Source: Punica granatum (lineage: Eukaryota > Streptophyta > Magnoliopsida > Myrtales > Lythraceae). Taken from it: a stretch of 64,000 nucleotides of DNA. Location: the NCBI RefSeq assembly GCF_007655135.1, contig NC_045131.1, positions 29,062,001 through 29,126,000 of the forward strand. The letters run 5' to 3'. Positions 23,910 through 36,761 of this stretch are shown piece by piece. Below the pieces are notes generated by a model. It did no database searches. It had not been told where the DNA came from and worked only from the letters and a program-made list of their open reading frames with translations. A program made the position numbers and the translations under genes. Numbering within the stretch: position 1 is the first letter of the stretch; each line of letters starts with the position of its first letter.

Positions 23910-26407
23910 TGTCTGGAGAAAAATTTTCGACTGAAGAAATGGAGAGTTCAAACGCTGCACAAGACCCAGATGGGAAGCTGCTGTGGCGGGTGGTTCATAG
24001 TATGTATATATAATTAAGATAATTCAGCATATATCATATATTCATGGTTCGTTGCACCTAATCCCAAACTTTATCAATTGCCCAACTTGAGCACTTTGTG
24101 GGGCTCCTAAATAATAATCTACTGGATTAAAATTGGAATCTACGTACAGCCCCATGCATTGCATCTGTTCGAGAAAAATTATTCAAATAATTTTCCATGT
24201 TTATTCGCAAATCATGAAAATTCTTCATTATTCAAGGAAAAGACGGAAAAATTGGATATAAGTATAAAACAAGAAAGGGGAAAATTAAGTAGTGAGAATA
24301 CAATGAACTTAAAGAAGAAAGGGAAAATAATTGGCGGGAAGGGAAAAATATTATGTTTTTACGAAATATAATATATAAAAATGAATGGGCACATGAATTT
24401 TTTTATTAGAAATTTAGTTTTCTAATGAGGACGAGAGACAATTAATTATGAGCTAAGGGTTTGTAAAATACGACATCTCATTTATAAGCGCTTTTCAGCT
24501 TTTACATAGCATAATATATGATTGTTGCTTCTAATAGTTTTAACTTGGACTTAAAGGTACAATTTTTTTTTTCACGCACAGGTACTTCAATGTTTGTGCT
24601 AGCTTTCTATATATGTGGGTGTTTTAGTCCTAATTTGAGCAAGTTTACTGTAAACTACGAATAACTAAACGGATAAATGGGTCTGAATTTTTACTTCTGA
24701 TTTAGTATAATAGCAATTTTTAAGAAAAATTTTATTTATTGTATCAAAAGTCTATATGCATATATTGCCATACTTTTCATATACAGGCCTTTTAAGTTTT
24801 TCAATGGAACTTTCGATGCGATGGATTCGGACTGTTCACAGAATGTGAGAAGAAAATGAAGGATCATCTATGCATAAACCATGAATTTATGACATTTTTA
24901 ATCCGAAAGAAATTGAAAACTAGTGGATACAAAAAGGCCTTTTCTGGCCGGCTGATAATTTGACAAATTGTCAGTCAACCCCCTGTGCATTACAAAGGCC
25001 CAATTGATTCAAACCACTGATAAAGCCATAGTATTTACTGAAAGGAGAGCCACTCTATATATGATCAATTAATGCTGAAACCTTAATTCTGGGACCATTT
25101 TTAATAATGCCATCTCGCCATTATGAGGAAGCACCAATCGCATTTTTGTAAATGAGATGTGAATGAGCACATATATGTGTTGGTCACTCAAGCAACTCAT
25201 AATTTTTTTTTTTAATTATGGCAATTTAATTGATTTTTTACTCATCATGTCATTTGAGAATAAGAACCATTTAACATTTTCTCATCAATTTCATATTTCA
25301 TTTAAGAAATACTTATATTTTTTAACTTTCGCTTATTCAATTACTGTTGTATAATATTTAATATACATTCACTAAAATTATTCATTTTATTACTTCATAA
25401 TATCTATATGAAAAAAAAGGCATGAGTAATTTTCCTTCACATGATTCCCTACTCCCGATTGTATAACAAGTCATATATATGTGTTCGAGACATTCAATAA
25501 AATTGAAATGACTCGTAAGCGGTTGTAACCAATCGAGCCAACCTTACCAGACTGAGCAACATGAAGTTCCATTCCACAGCAAACGGAAGTCAAAAATCAT
25601 AGTTAGCATGCAAAGAAACGAACACAGACAAACATAGACAGGCTAGTCAATTACTTCTCCACATAAAGCAAAAACAATAGCCAAAAGAAAAGGAAGGCCA
25701 ATTAAAGACTACAAACAAGATCGATCTTTCTAGGGTTTCTTTGCAATTCATCAGGCGAAGTCAATTCCCGAACCTCTGTCGACCCTTGAAATATGGCAGG
25801 CTTGCTCTTCATCTTACACTGATAAACAAAATCCTTCTATCTCTCACTACTAAACGTACCATAAAGCAAAGGTCGTTAAAAGGTTCGTTCTTGACTCCCT
25901 TTCTTCTTCTCAACTTATCCCCTTCATCATCCTTCCCAAGATTTTACTTAGAGACTAGCCCAATTTCCTTAATCGCTAGCTTTCCTACTCCATTAGAATG
26001 GGTTTCTTTCTTCGCATGATGTCACCCTGCAATTTGAATGGAACATAAATCGAAGAAATTAGCATGCATGCTAAATTAGTGATTTTAGAGCATCAATCAC
26101 CAAGTGTGTCAAATAGACAATATGATCGATGAAGCAATCTGGTGTCAACTGCCCTTGTGGCCATTTATGATTCATTAACACCTGACACGTGATGATTGAC
26201 AGCCAAAATTGAGGGTTTCTCCATGTAAATACACTCCATATATAATGCATTCAGCGCTTGTGCAATATGCATGGTTTGAACTCTAACCAAATCAAGTCGG
26301 CCAACATGACCTTTTCCAATGGCAGCATTAGGTTTTTGAGATAGATGAGAGCTCCACAAGGAGCAAAAAGATTGAGAAAATTTGAAGTTTAGGTTTTGAT
26401 GAAAGCA

Positions 26408-26409
<2 letters not shown>
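23910..26409. other. Intergenic DNA downstream of the HD-Zip gene
   Basis: AT-rich, with no recognisable gene. A stretch at 25741-26019 is open on the plus strand but lacks an ATG start and family resemblance. The segment nearest 26500 probably contains the 3' untranslated region of the HD-Zip IV gene. Confidence 0.45.

Positions 26410-26441
<32 letters not shown>
26410..26441. repeat. (AT)16 microsatellite
   Basis: Uninterrupted AT dinucleotides about 115 bp beyond the HD-Zip stop codon, so possibly within its 3' untranslated region. Confidence 0.95.
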
Positions 26442-26443
<2 letters not shown>

Positions 26444-26556
26444 CTGGATATAAAGCAAGAGAAATGGGACCTAGCTAGAACTCATAGGAAATAAGTTGAT
26501 GTATGTCGTGAATGGATTAATTACTCACCACATGTTAGCTTCCTGGTCAAGTATCT

Positions 26557-29500
26557 TCATGGGTTGTGATCACAGGTCACTGCAGCCTTAATCCGTTCAA
26601 CTGTGCACTTGATCAAACTATTCACTGTTGCAACTGATCCGAGAGACAGCTTCGCATTTGGCGCCGAGTCGACCAGTATCTGGAACGCAACCGTCAAGAG
26701 TGAACCTCCTGATCCAACCTCGAGGATTCCTCCACTGCCACCATTGCTGAGGCTGGGCCCATCAGGAAGAATAGCAAAGCCGGATGGAAGGAGAGCCACA
26801 TAGTCTGGATCCCCGCCACTTAAGACCACATTCATGGATACAATATCCACGGGAGCATAGATTACATAGGACCCAGTCGAGTCCGTGCAGCTCTCCTGAA
26901 GTATGAGCATGTTGCTCTGGCTCGAGTTTGGGCTCTGCCAATAAATTTTTCCACGAAATATTGAATTACTAATTTTAATCAATTACAAGCTGAAAGAAGA
27001 ATGATTTTATTGCAAGAGTTTTAAGATGAAAGTATTGAAACACAATTGACTTACATTCACGCGAAGTAACGAGACACAGTTACCCGGATCTCGGCCATTA
27101 GCTATGTGTGCCATCTCTTGCACCTCACCCCCATTCGAGAGGATATCCCACTATATTATTTTCAGCAGAGATCAGCACAATGGTGAATGCGAAGAGACTA
27201 AAAGTTAATGATTTTGAAAATATATAATCAATGAATCAATGTACTACTTGTATGTAAAATTTTGCACAAATACCTCGCTCCGGGAATTCTCGTCCCGCAG
27301 AAAATCGAAAACTCGTTTTGGGGGGACAGGCAGCCAGAATGAGGTTGCAGCGCTGAGGACGATCCCAGGAGGCCTACCTGGATCATCAGCACTCTTCCTA
27401 GTCATAACCCTAACATCATCTGAGCCTGTCGCTGATAATGTTGTCCAAACATGTGCCATTGAGGCACCAACTCCACTCGAAAAGCTCATCACCATCCTCT
27501 CTGCCAATTTCAGCATGCTTTTCCTTCCCTCCGGGGTTGTGATCACTATATATGTTTAGTATTAATTCATGATCAGAACAAATCAACAAACTCAAGAATA
27601 TAATTACTGAAGACTTGAAGTTTTGTAAGTCAAGATATTAACGGAGGCATAAGTATAACGAAGCATCACCACATAAGTCTCCCGCAGGGATGTTGTTGGC
27701 CATAGAGCTTGCGAGGCGTTCACACTGTCGGTCCAAGGTCGAGACCCAACGCTTTGCTCCAAAAGCTATAGTACTATCTACCAGCTGCCTATATATGTTA
27801 TGGACTGCTCTATCATCTACTTCAACATGCTCGACCCATATAACCTAGGTAAAAGAAGCCATTAAACATATTTGAACCATGGCAATTAATTATATTATAG
27901 GCTCAACATCTAACAAGGAAACCGAGTACATACCTTGGAGTAGCCATTGGGCAATTCCTGAATTAAACAACCCGATGGCCTTCTTCGGCTCCTAGGTACT
28001 GCCCCTGGGTGTAGGCTATCTAATGATACATCAACCACTGCCCACATCCCATCCGCATGCTGCTTACAGTAGCGCACGAAATAATTTTCTCGAGTTGGGA
28101 CAAGTGGTGAGGGGACCTGGAACTCCGCAGTCATCTGGAAAATCCATAGACTTTTAGACATACGACGGCATATATCGGCCTTGCGTATCCTTCCATGAAA
28201 ATCAATTCATTCAATGCATGAAGCTTTAAAATTTAAGAATAAATTACCACTTGCAGAGCTCCATTGTAGTTTCCAGCTACTCCAGTTGACAAGACCTGTA
28301 TGGTCATTGCTCTTGAAACTATACCGCAAAACACCCTCGACCATTGGTTCTGTGGATAATATAAAAATGTTTAGATCATTCGATATATATCTTATATATA
28401 TATATATATATATATTTGTTGTCTATTGACATCCTTTTAGGGCAACAAGAGATCAAGACGAATGTTTTTATTAAAGGAATAGGAAAACAACACACATACA
28501 TACCACATCCATGAGTGTCTCAACCAGGCTAATATGGTTCATGATAACCACAGCAGAGTCCCTCGAAGCTTCCGACCTCAATTCCAAGGGCTTCGGTCCA
28601 ATACCCCTAGGGAAGGTCCTCAAATACTCGTCCTCATTCAGTACCTCGGTGTAGTGATCGCCAGGGATCCATAAGGGCTCTCCTGCTTGTGCTATCCTTA
28701 TGAGCTCCTCCATCGCAGCTACAGCAAGTTCTACAATCATAGGCTTGTTGGCTTCTGTGGGAAGCGAGATTGACCGCAGGAGATCACCTCCTCCATACAT
28801 TTCCCCAACAAGTCCCGACTGAGGCCCAAAACTCCCAATTCCATGGTCGAAAGAATGGCCAGGCCCAGCCATGTGTGGAGAAAGTTGAGAGTAAGAAGTC
28901 AATGGCTTGCCTACATACTTCGCTGCGATGCCTGAGATCCGGTCAATCTGCAAAGATGGTGGAATTTAAAATGGAGACGGAAAGAAAATTTGATTCTCAA
29001 ATCATATCAAAATAATATCACTTATGGTCTTTCCGGTTTCAATTGACCAAACTCTTGGCTTGAGATTATTTTCGTTCTGCTACATACCTCTTCTCGTAAA
29101 CGGGCATTTTCTATCCTCAAGTGCTGCTCATCAAATGACATTTCACCGAGAGCTGCTGGACCACCACAGTTGGGGCATGTTGCATTGGCTAGGGCTTCCC
29201 GGTACCTTGAGTTCTCCACTTGGAGCTTTTCATTTTCAGCTTTTAATACCGAATTCTCTTGGCGCTCATGTTGGGCCTGGAGTTTTGAAAGTGAGTCATA
29301 TGACTAAATAACCTCACGATTGACAATCGATTCATTAATTTTAATTGCTATTAAATGATTGACTATGGGTGAGTGTACATGAGCAAGATATATACATTTG
29401 ACGTCGCATTCACTTGTGTATTCTGCACATGGGTCTTTCTCATGTGAATCAAAAAAACATTTGCCTTTCATAGTAGAAACTTATTTGGATCTATCAAAAT

Positions 29501-30168
29501 CCTCTGTAGTTTAATGACATATATGCATCTATATACATTTATATATAGCTAGTGTGAATTGGAACAATGAACTGATTCTTTGCCTTCTTAATTAGTAACT
29601 TAGGAGCTTGATATGATATCTACAGTTATGAAAGAAATTTCAAATATTTGCAGAATTATGTTTAAAAGGAAAAATGCAAAAACTCAGCCTGAAGTAAATA
29701 CAGAAAGAATTTTATATATATCATGTACGTCATATGTAAATGTACCTTCATTTGGGTACGCTTATTTTGGAACCAAAATTTAACTTGTAAAGGCTCTAAT
29801 CCTAGTTCTCTACTCAGCTCCTTCCTTTGTTTGTCATCGGGATGTGGACACTCCTTGAAAAACCTAGCATGGCAAACTCAAAATCTCGAATCAACTCAAT
29901 CATTAACAAGAAGAAACTGTAAGAAGTTTTAGGGTTTCACTTACGCTTCCAGCTCTTGGATTTGGTGCTGGGTGTGGCGATGGTACCGCTTCTTCTTGGG
30001 ACGCTGGTTCGGGTCAGGATCCTCCCCGGAGGGGAACTCCATATTTTCAGTCCCCGATTTGTTCTCGAAATCATCATCTCTCAAGCTTCCCATTTCACCC
30101 TCCGAGGGGGGTTTTGCGATCATGTCCAGCAAGTGGTGGTGGTTGTCGAACATGCTTGGTTGGAACAT
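26557..30168 (-). CDS. HD-Zip class IV transcription factor, ATML1/PDF2 type
   Basis: Ten exons: 30168-29945, 29863-29746, 29276-29088, 28947-28504, 28349-28248, 28134-27934, 27844-27670, 27545-27274, 27150-27055 and 26934-26557. They join in frame through GT-AG sites into 732 residues. Domains: acidic N-terminus starting [16 protein letters not shown]; homeodomain about 58-117 ([12 protein letters not shown]); zipper-loop-zipper about 118-190 with the CPNCGG loop (C148, C151); START domain about 247-474; and a C-terminal HD-SAD region ending [13 protein letters not shown]. These features, and the N-terminus, match ATML1/PDF2, nuclear factors that specify epidermal (L1) identity and bind the L1 box TAAATGCA. 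All exons are open and all key motifs present, so the gene looks functional. The family's closest branch (ATML1/PDF2 versus HDG2) would need a tree. Confidence 0.95.
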
Positions 30169-31400
30169 ATTTGGAAGAACACCTACAACATTCCAAACCT
30201 ACCCTTGATTATTCGTTGTGCAAATAACTTATACATTAACTAGCTAGCAGTACCGCACTCACTACGGTCGGTCTGTTTATATGCGCACTTGCTTAATTGT
30301 CAGAGAAAGGGGGGGAGAGACTAAGGAAGGAGAAAAGGCTTAGTAATTAATGTGGTGGTAATGGCAGGGCATTACGAGCGTTATCTACGAGATTTTGTGT
30401 GGCAAGTAGTGCTCAGTGTAAATCCACTGTCAAACTTGAGAGATCAAAACTAACGGAGCTCAGAATCACACTGAAAACACAAGTCCAAAGTACAAATCGG
30501 TTTCAAATTAAAACAAACACTCATTCTGACCAGCAAGAATAAACCTATAATGATCACATCTAAGGTAAAAAAAATTACGCAAGAATGATGCTAGCAAAAT
30601 CCTGAAAACATATCTGAAAATGGGATGAAAGAAGACAAAAAAGGGGGAGAAAATGACTTTCGGTTTTGGGGTTCACACAAAGTCAAGAGCCTCTGTCGCC
30701 CTACGTGCCAAAAGACTAACACCCACCCTTGAGGGAGAGACATCAAACCCAAACCCCTTCCTGTTAAGCCTCATGCGGGATTTCTCTTCGCTCTTTTGCT
30801 TAAACTAAAAGTCAAGGCCAAGTCGACCCCCAAACAAGAGATATCTCAACTAATAAGCTAAGGATACCCAAAAAATAAGAAAGAAATTACGGAAAACCCT
30901 CGCTGAGCGGAAAGTGCTGCAGAAGCTATGTCAAGGCGGATGTATATGAAGATAAACATGCACACTCAAACTATACATACATATATATATATATGTTTAT
31001 GTTGTAATGAATTTTGAGTATGATATATGTGCAGCTGGTTTTGAGAATATTTAAATGGCTTACTTGTAATGATGCTTTGGGAGGTTAAAAGGTACGGTGG
31101 CCACCCTCTTAAAGCATAGCATAGAAGAAGAAGAGCAAGAGAATTATTGATGAGAGTGAGATTAGGTTTTTGCCTCTGTGGCCGTTTTGGAAGGGAAGAA
31201 GAAAGAGAGAGAAATGGATGAAATGAAGAGGAAGAAGAAGAAGAAGAAGATGATGAAGATGAAGGAGGAGGAGAGGAAGAAGGGGGAGGAACAGGTGGAG
31301 AGGTTGTGGCAGAGAGTGAGGAGTTATTGCTGAGCCAAGTGAGAGGGTGCGATAGCATTTATGGGAGGTATAATTGCCGAGAGAGAGAGAGAGAGAGAAT
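30169..31400 (-). promoter_or_regulatory. Probable 5' leader with an 880-bp leader intron
   Basis: Just before the start codon the minus strand reads TTGTAG/GTGTTC, an acceptor at 30183, leaving 14 leader bases next to the ATG. A matching donor ACAA/GTAAGCC lies at 31063. The proposed first leader exon (31064 to about 31400) is pyrimidine-rich with CTT and TC repeats, typical of plant leaders. The transcription start is inferred only. A leader intron is common in this gene group. Confidence 0.5.
31380..31399. repeat. (GA)n microsatellite at the presumed start of the HD-Zip leader
   Basis: About nine GA units on the plus strand, which read (TC)n in the transcript direction of the HD-Zip gene. 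Confidence 0.9.
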
Positions 31401-32055
31401 CTCACGTTCAAATTTCTTATTCATGAGGTATGTATGTATCTATCGAGGGGTTCAGGATCGTCTTCGGTCCGTGCTTCGATCTGCAATTGATCGGTGCAAT
31501 TACATTCGAGATCAAGCAATTTTTATTTTCTCTATTTGTTGAATCATCAGCATCGGCTATCATTCATATACATTCATGGGACCGGAAACATATTGGATGG
31601 TTGGAACTTACCGTTGCTCGTCGTGTATGGTTAATTGATTTACGGGTTACTGGAATAACGAAAAAGCCCTAGCCAGCTAGCTTTAATCCATCTTCTACTT
31701 CGGTGCAAGTGCTTATTATGGCTTCTTGTACGCAAGCCATTTATTTCGATTTGGTTTATCTCCTCAAACTTCACATTCTCCAGAGGTAGTTGCTCAATTT
31801 GTCGTTCTTTTACCCTGAAAAACACAAATTAGAGGTTTTGTGAGAGGAAAGATGATCGATAGATTCGGCAGCAGTACAAACCAATAGAACAAAAATCAAG
31901 ACAATAATAAAATCGTCGAGCCATCGGCCAGTGGCTGGGGATAAGAAATAATGACACCAATATGTATGTTTTAGTGTACATTATATGCATATTGATTGAT
32001 TGAGGTGGGGAGTAATAAATCGAATTAGATTCGGATTTGGAAGTGATCTTTGGTA

Positions 32056-32349
32056 AATGAGCATTGTTCAACTCTGCTCTGTTTAACTTGCATAAAAACA
32101 AAATTGGCCGCAACATTTGGAGGACTGGTTAGTTTGACTAGTGCGCTACAGCTCGCTCGTGAAGAGAGAGCCATTGCGCTTCGGAAAAATAGTTTTGATA
32201 AGAACAGGGCATTTGCTACAAAAAAAAATTCAACCGCCCATTGTTGACCATCCTTGTGCTGCTGCGGCTGGATTCCACATGAAGGAAATTGCTGCCCATT
32301 GTTGTCAGGTAGTAAACTAGGATTGAGCAGAGTTGAGCAACACTCATTT
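32056..32349. repeat. MITE of about 294 bp in the HD-Zip upstream region
   Basis: The left end AATGAGCATTGTTCAACTCT and the complement of the right end, AATGAGTGTTGCTCAACTCT, are imperfect inverted repeats of about 25 bp continuing into GCTC. The interior is non-coding. The target duplication is not clear, so the superfamily is not assigned. It lies about 0.7 kb upstream of the presumed leader. Confidence 0.6.
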
Positions 32350-32914
32350 TTCAAACAGGCTCCTCATCATTTATCTGCTTACATTTCTAGCAGATTAGAT
32401 TTCTGCGAACTAATTATGTAGATCCCGGAATTGTACATGCCTTGTGGAAGTCGATATAGATTTCTTCGATGACAAATCGACCATACTTGCATGTGTGAGC
32501 AAAAGTTCATCTCTCCTACCCATGCATAATCCCTTTCTTTTGGAGCACAGTACAATGTATTTCTTTGTTCATTCATATTGATAATGTTGTACTGTTCTTG
32601 AAAGGGAAGTTATCAAATCTGGCAAGACTGCCGCATGCATGATCCAAACTTGGTTTAATTAAAATCGTGAACCTGATTTTTTTTTAATTACTTCATACTT
32701 AAATTGGAAAATTATTTATCGGATATCCAAATCATTCACGATCCCTATATCACATTTTAATCACTCCAAGCAAATGACAAATGATTTCAGAAAAAGTAAA
32801 AATTTGTTGGAAGAGTGTTACTTCAAACAATGATAAGTTCTTATCAACTCCACTCTGTAAAAACGAAAAACATGTGTCACAAATCACCTCTAGCTTCCTT
32901 TTTCTCTTTGACTA

Positions 32915-32959
32915 TAAATGGTAAATATTTTTTTGGGTGAATTAAATGGTAAATATTTT
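32915..32959 (-). repeat. LINE-type scar: 11-bp insert between perfect 17-bp direct repeats
   Basis: TAAATGGTAAATATTTT occurs at 32915-32931 and 32943-32959, with only TTTGGGTGAAT between. On the minus strand the insert is ATTCACCCAAA, the same kind of terminus as the LINE at 37397 (..TTTACCC plus A tail). This looks like a target-primed insertion truncated almost to its 3' end. Confidence 0.65.
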
Positions 32960-33055
32960 AAAAATACTGAAACCTTTTTTTTTTTTTCCTTTTCTTTGCT
33001 GTCGATTTGTGTGTATCTTGACCACTTAATATCCTTATCATATTAAGAGAACCAA

Positions 33056-33063
33056 TGCATTTA
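33056..33063 (-). promoter_or_regulatory. Candidate L1 box upstream of the HD-Zip IV gene
   Basis: The minus strand reads TAAATGCA, the exact L1-box consensus bound by HD-Zip IV proteins. The plus strand continues TTAATGG across its edge (33061-33067), resembling a WUS-type homeodomain site. It is 2.9 kb upstream of the start codon. An 8-mer is expected by chance a few times per window, so position is the main support. Confidence 0.35.
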
Positions 33064-34309
33064 ATGGTGCAATTAAGTACAAGGATTTGAATACGTTACC
33101 AAATGGAGATTTGCAACCGTTCATTGCCGATTTTATTAAAAAAAGAAAATCTTATCGAAATAAACCTTAAATCATTTTCTCGGACAATGCAATGCTTGAA
33201 CTACACAAACAAAATTTCCTATTGACCTAATACAAATGATCAGATGGTAAGAGTGTGCGAGGTAATTCTTTTTTATCTTGTCCATGCTCTAGACATATGA
33301 AAGTGAGTTGTTTAGGTTACTTTCCAGCAATCCCTGTCGCGAGGAATAGAAGACTGAATATTGACTGTAATGATCAATAAATTAAGAGACAAAAGAACAT
33401 AAAATGCAATAGTCTTTTTGCTTAAATACTTTTACAAGGGCGTGTGACAATCAGCAAACGTTCAAGACAGGTACCTATGACGTTTGGAACACGTAGGTTA
33501 TTAAGCTTAAACGAGCATTTTCTTTTTTTCTTTTTTTTGCTTTTTTAAATAATAGGAAGGCCCTTGCATGAAGATAGACCGAGAATGGATGGAGCGGTAG
33601 GAACGGAATATAGGAAATTCTAACAATGTGAATTAGATCTAAACCCTTGTGGTTCACAATGAAATTAGAGGAGCGTCACAATGCTAACCAACCCATCACA
33701 GCAAATCATATATTTGATACATCCTACTTGTTCAAGTTGTTAGCCGAGAAGTGGAAAAACCACACTAAGCTAGAACTTGTTCAAGTTAATTATTCCGATA
33801 ATCTGATGATAGTAGTTCTCAGATCATTCCGATCACAGTTCGGCTAAACCCTGGTTGACCCTTTTCTTGCGATAAACTGGATATGCGACTGATAAGCTAT
33901 ATATACATGAAGCTTGTAGGACATTATCGTATCATGATTGTGCATATCCTGCTTGAATTAAGGCTTGAAATTAAATCACGATTCGGAATTGGAGAATCAG
34001 AATATAAGCTGATGTATACGCCCAACTTTAATTTTATCGCCAGAGATGTCTGGTGATGGCACAGCAGCTAATTGAAGATCTCTGAAAGGCCAATTTCAAT
34101 CCAATGCGCACACATTTATGATTGCTATGGTCCACTTCTCTCTCTCTCTCTCTCTCTCGGCGTGGGAAGGCACAGCAGTAGCAGCCCACACACTGAACCT
34201 ATTCAATGCTGCGTTATTTTTTTACATATATATGTTTGCATGTTGGCAAGTGTGATGAATATAATCATTTGATATAGCACGGTAAACACTTCATCTAATA
34301 TGATGTAAA

Positions 34310-34344
<35 letters not shown>

Positions 34345-36083
34345 TAAATATAACAGGAGACACATATGTCTCATGCTTAATAGAAGACATGAAGTTCATA
34401 GTATTTGTTGGGACTAGAAAATTGGCCCAACTCGTTAGGTTTAATTTACTGGCTCACATTGATACTATAAATTAGGTAATTAAATCCTATTGAGCATATT
34501 TCTTCACCTATATTTCATAATTTCTCTCATATTATCTCTATAATATTCTCCTGATATATATATATATATTATATCTTCATGAGATATTTTCTATTTCTAA
34601 TCACATAAACCCTAGACTCATTTATTCTTTCTTCGATATATTCTCATTTAAGTATCGGATAGAGAAATCGAGATTCGCTCCCATTTGCAAGTCACTTGAG
34701 GCTCGCTGTCTCCACTTGATTAAGATTCGAAAACTGAGAACAGTATTAATATATGTGCCGTGATTCCGCATATGGTTCTTATAAGGTACTACCTGAATTA
34801 ATTATTTCCCGCACTAAATGACCATGCCGTCGACATCCACCAGCTCATAAGTTCTGTCTCTTATAGTTTCTCACCTCACTCTAACACAAAAACAAGTTAA
34901 AGGAATCATATGAACCTTTTCTTTTTTGCTTTTTCCGAGTTGAGTGCAGATTTGGAGTAATAATTAGAAGTTATGGTATATGTTAATAGTTACAAGATAG
35001 AAAAATCTAAAAGAAGATTGTACCTTACCGAGCAAGATAATGACCTAATGAGCTCTTCTATTAGAACATAATATTTTTATTCTATGATAATTTTTTAATT
35101 GTAATATTATATTGTATGAAATGGTTATTATTATCAATAAATCAGCCAATATCAATCTATCTATCTATATATATATAATATATGAAAGTGGAAGAGTGGA
35201 ATCATGGAGCTCCATTTGACAATCCTCAGTTCCCGATAAGACGTTCTTCATTACTCGAATCACTCCATTTGATAACCCTTAGTTTCACGTGAATTGACCT
35301 TTCATTTTTTAATTAAATAAACTTTTATTATATTTTATTGATTTTATATTCAATGAATGTTAAAAATTTTGTCTAGATTATTTGGATGTAATAATATATA
35401 ATAAATTATTTTAAAAAAATTAAAAGTTTCCTCGATATAGGAAAGAATTCATCAAAATACGTTATATATTTCAAGTTCAATGTGTTAAATTCTCTATTAA
35501 TACCTGATAAAATTTATTTTGTCCACCCTCTTTCTATTCACTATACTTTTTTTTCCTAAACACTTATAGATATTACAAGATTACGGTCTCTCCATAAACA
35601 TATATTCGCTTTATATGTCTAGCATACATGGTTGTTTATTATGATCATGATTTTATTTAGGTGGCTACCTTTTTATATATTTTTATCTATAGTCATTTCT
35701 AGCATCCACTCAAAATTATCTTATTGAATTCTATGCTAGAGGAAAAAATAAATGCACCAAAATGAGATCATTCATTTATTCAATTTATCTCCCGATTGGC
35801 GGGAAATTCCTTTTAGACAAAAGGAAAAAAAAAGGACTAAGTTCATCCAATAGTTGACATGGTTTCTTCGAATATCAAAATTTAACTATCTAAAAGTATA
35901 AAACTGTCATTTCATATATTGATAATATAAATTCGTGATATCTATTTTCTCATATAATCACTTGAGTAATTTTCAAATAAAATTAAATAAAATATCAAAT
36001 TACTTGAAGCTTATCATTAAAATTTGTTAAATACATAAGTTATATTTTTTTCTAAACATATGGTCATGCAGATCTCTACCTAG
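33064..36083. other. AT-rich intergenic DNA
   Basis: No gene recognised. A (TC)n tract lies at 34136-34158 and (TA)n at 34316-34342. From about 35165 to 36083 the sequence may be one more Helitron-like unit: it begins near TCTATATATATATAATATATG and ends ACCTAG before T. The internal match is weaker than for the units that follow. Confidence 0.45.
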
Positions 36084-36429
36084 TCAATATATATTAATTT
36101 GGCCTACTATCACGGAATTCTTTCGTTCGTGCAATGAGGGTAATTGACATAAGCATATAGCATAAACCCTCAGCTCATGATCCTTCTTCTCTTCTGGTCT
36201 ACCTATTAATTTTTATGTAGACTATTTTCAAATTTTTTTTCAGAATTTTATCATTTTTATAATTTTATGAAATCTTCCTAAGAAGACTTTTACAATTTCT
36301 TATAAATATATTAATTAATGAAACAACTCCCATTGTATTTCATTTATTTATTTATTTATTTGCATTATAAATTTCATAAATTCAATAAAATCAACTAAAA
36401 ATAAAATCTGCAAATGCCCGTGCATTAAG
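36084..36429 (+). mobile_element. Helitron-like unit A
   Basis: It begins TCAATATATATTAA directly after ACCTAG/T, and ends CCCGTGCATTAAG before T. It shares with the next two units a block near the 5' side (CTCAGCTCATGATCCTTCTTC). It has no coding capacity. Confidence 0.4.
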
Positions 36430-36761
36430 TAATTTGTTATCTTTTATAATATATAAAAGCCAACAAGTGCCTATAAGAAGTCGTGATTTAAAAACCATCA
36501 GCTCACGATTGATTGTCTTCTCGACTTCTCAGAGCATTTAATTCTTCATGATAGATTCATGTATTTGTTCATTCTTTCTCCTTGATAGTAACTAGCTATC
36601 TCTTTAAAGATGAAAAGGTTTCGAATAAATTTTAAATAAAAAGATAATTTCTAACTTATAAGATTTTTCGATAAATAAATATTTTTACCGCAAGATATGG
36701 GACCAAGGCCCAATAATTAAATATTTTTATGTTTATGTGCAACGTGCGGGTTGGCACCTAG
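36430..36761 (+). mobile_element. Helitron-like unit B with 3' hairpin
   Basis: The 5' part reads TATAATATATAAAAGCCAAC and then CAGCTCACGATTGATTGTC. The 3' end has a hairpin GTGCAAC ... GTTGGCAC (36737-36757) directly before CTAG and T. Non-autonomous, about 330 bp. Confidence 0.5.

Noticed and set aside
34136..34342. CRISPR-like or satellite array
   Set aside because: Only simple dinucleotide tracts. No spaced repeats, and the genome is eukaryotic.
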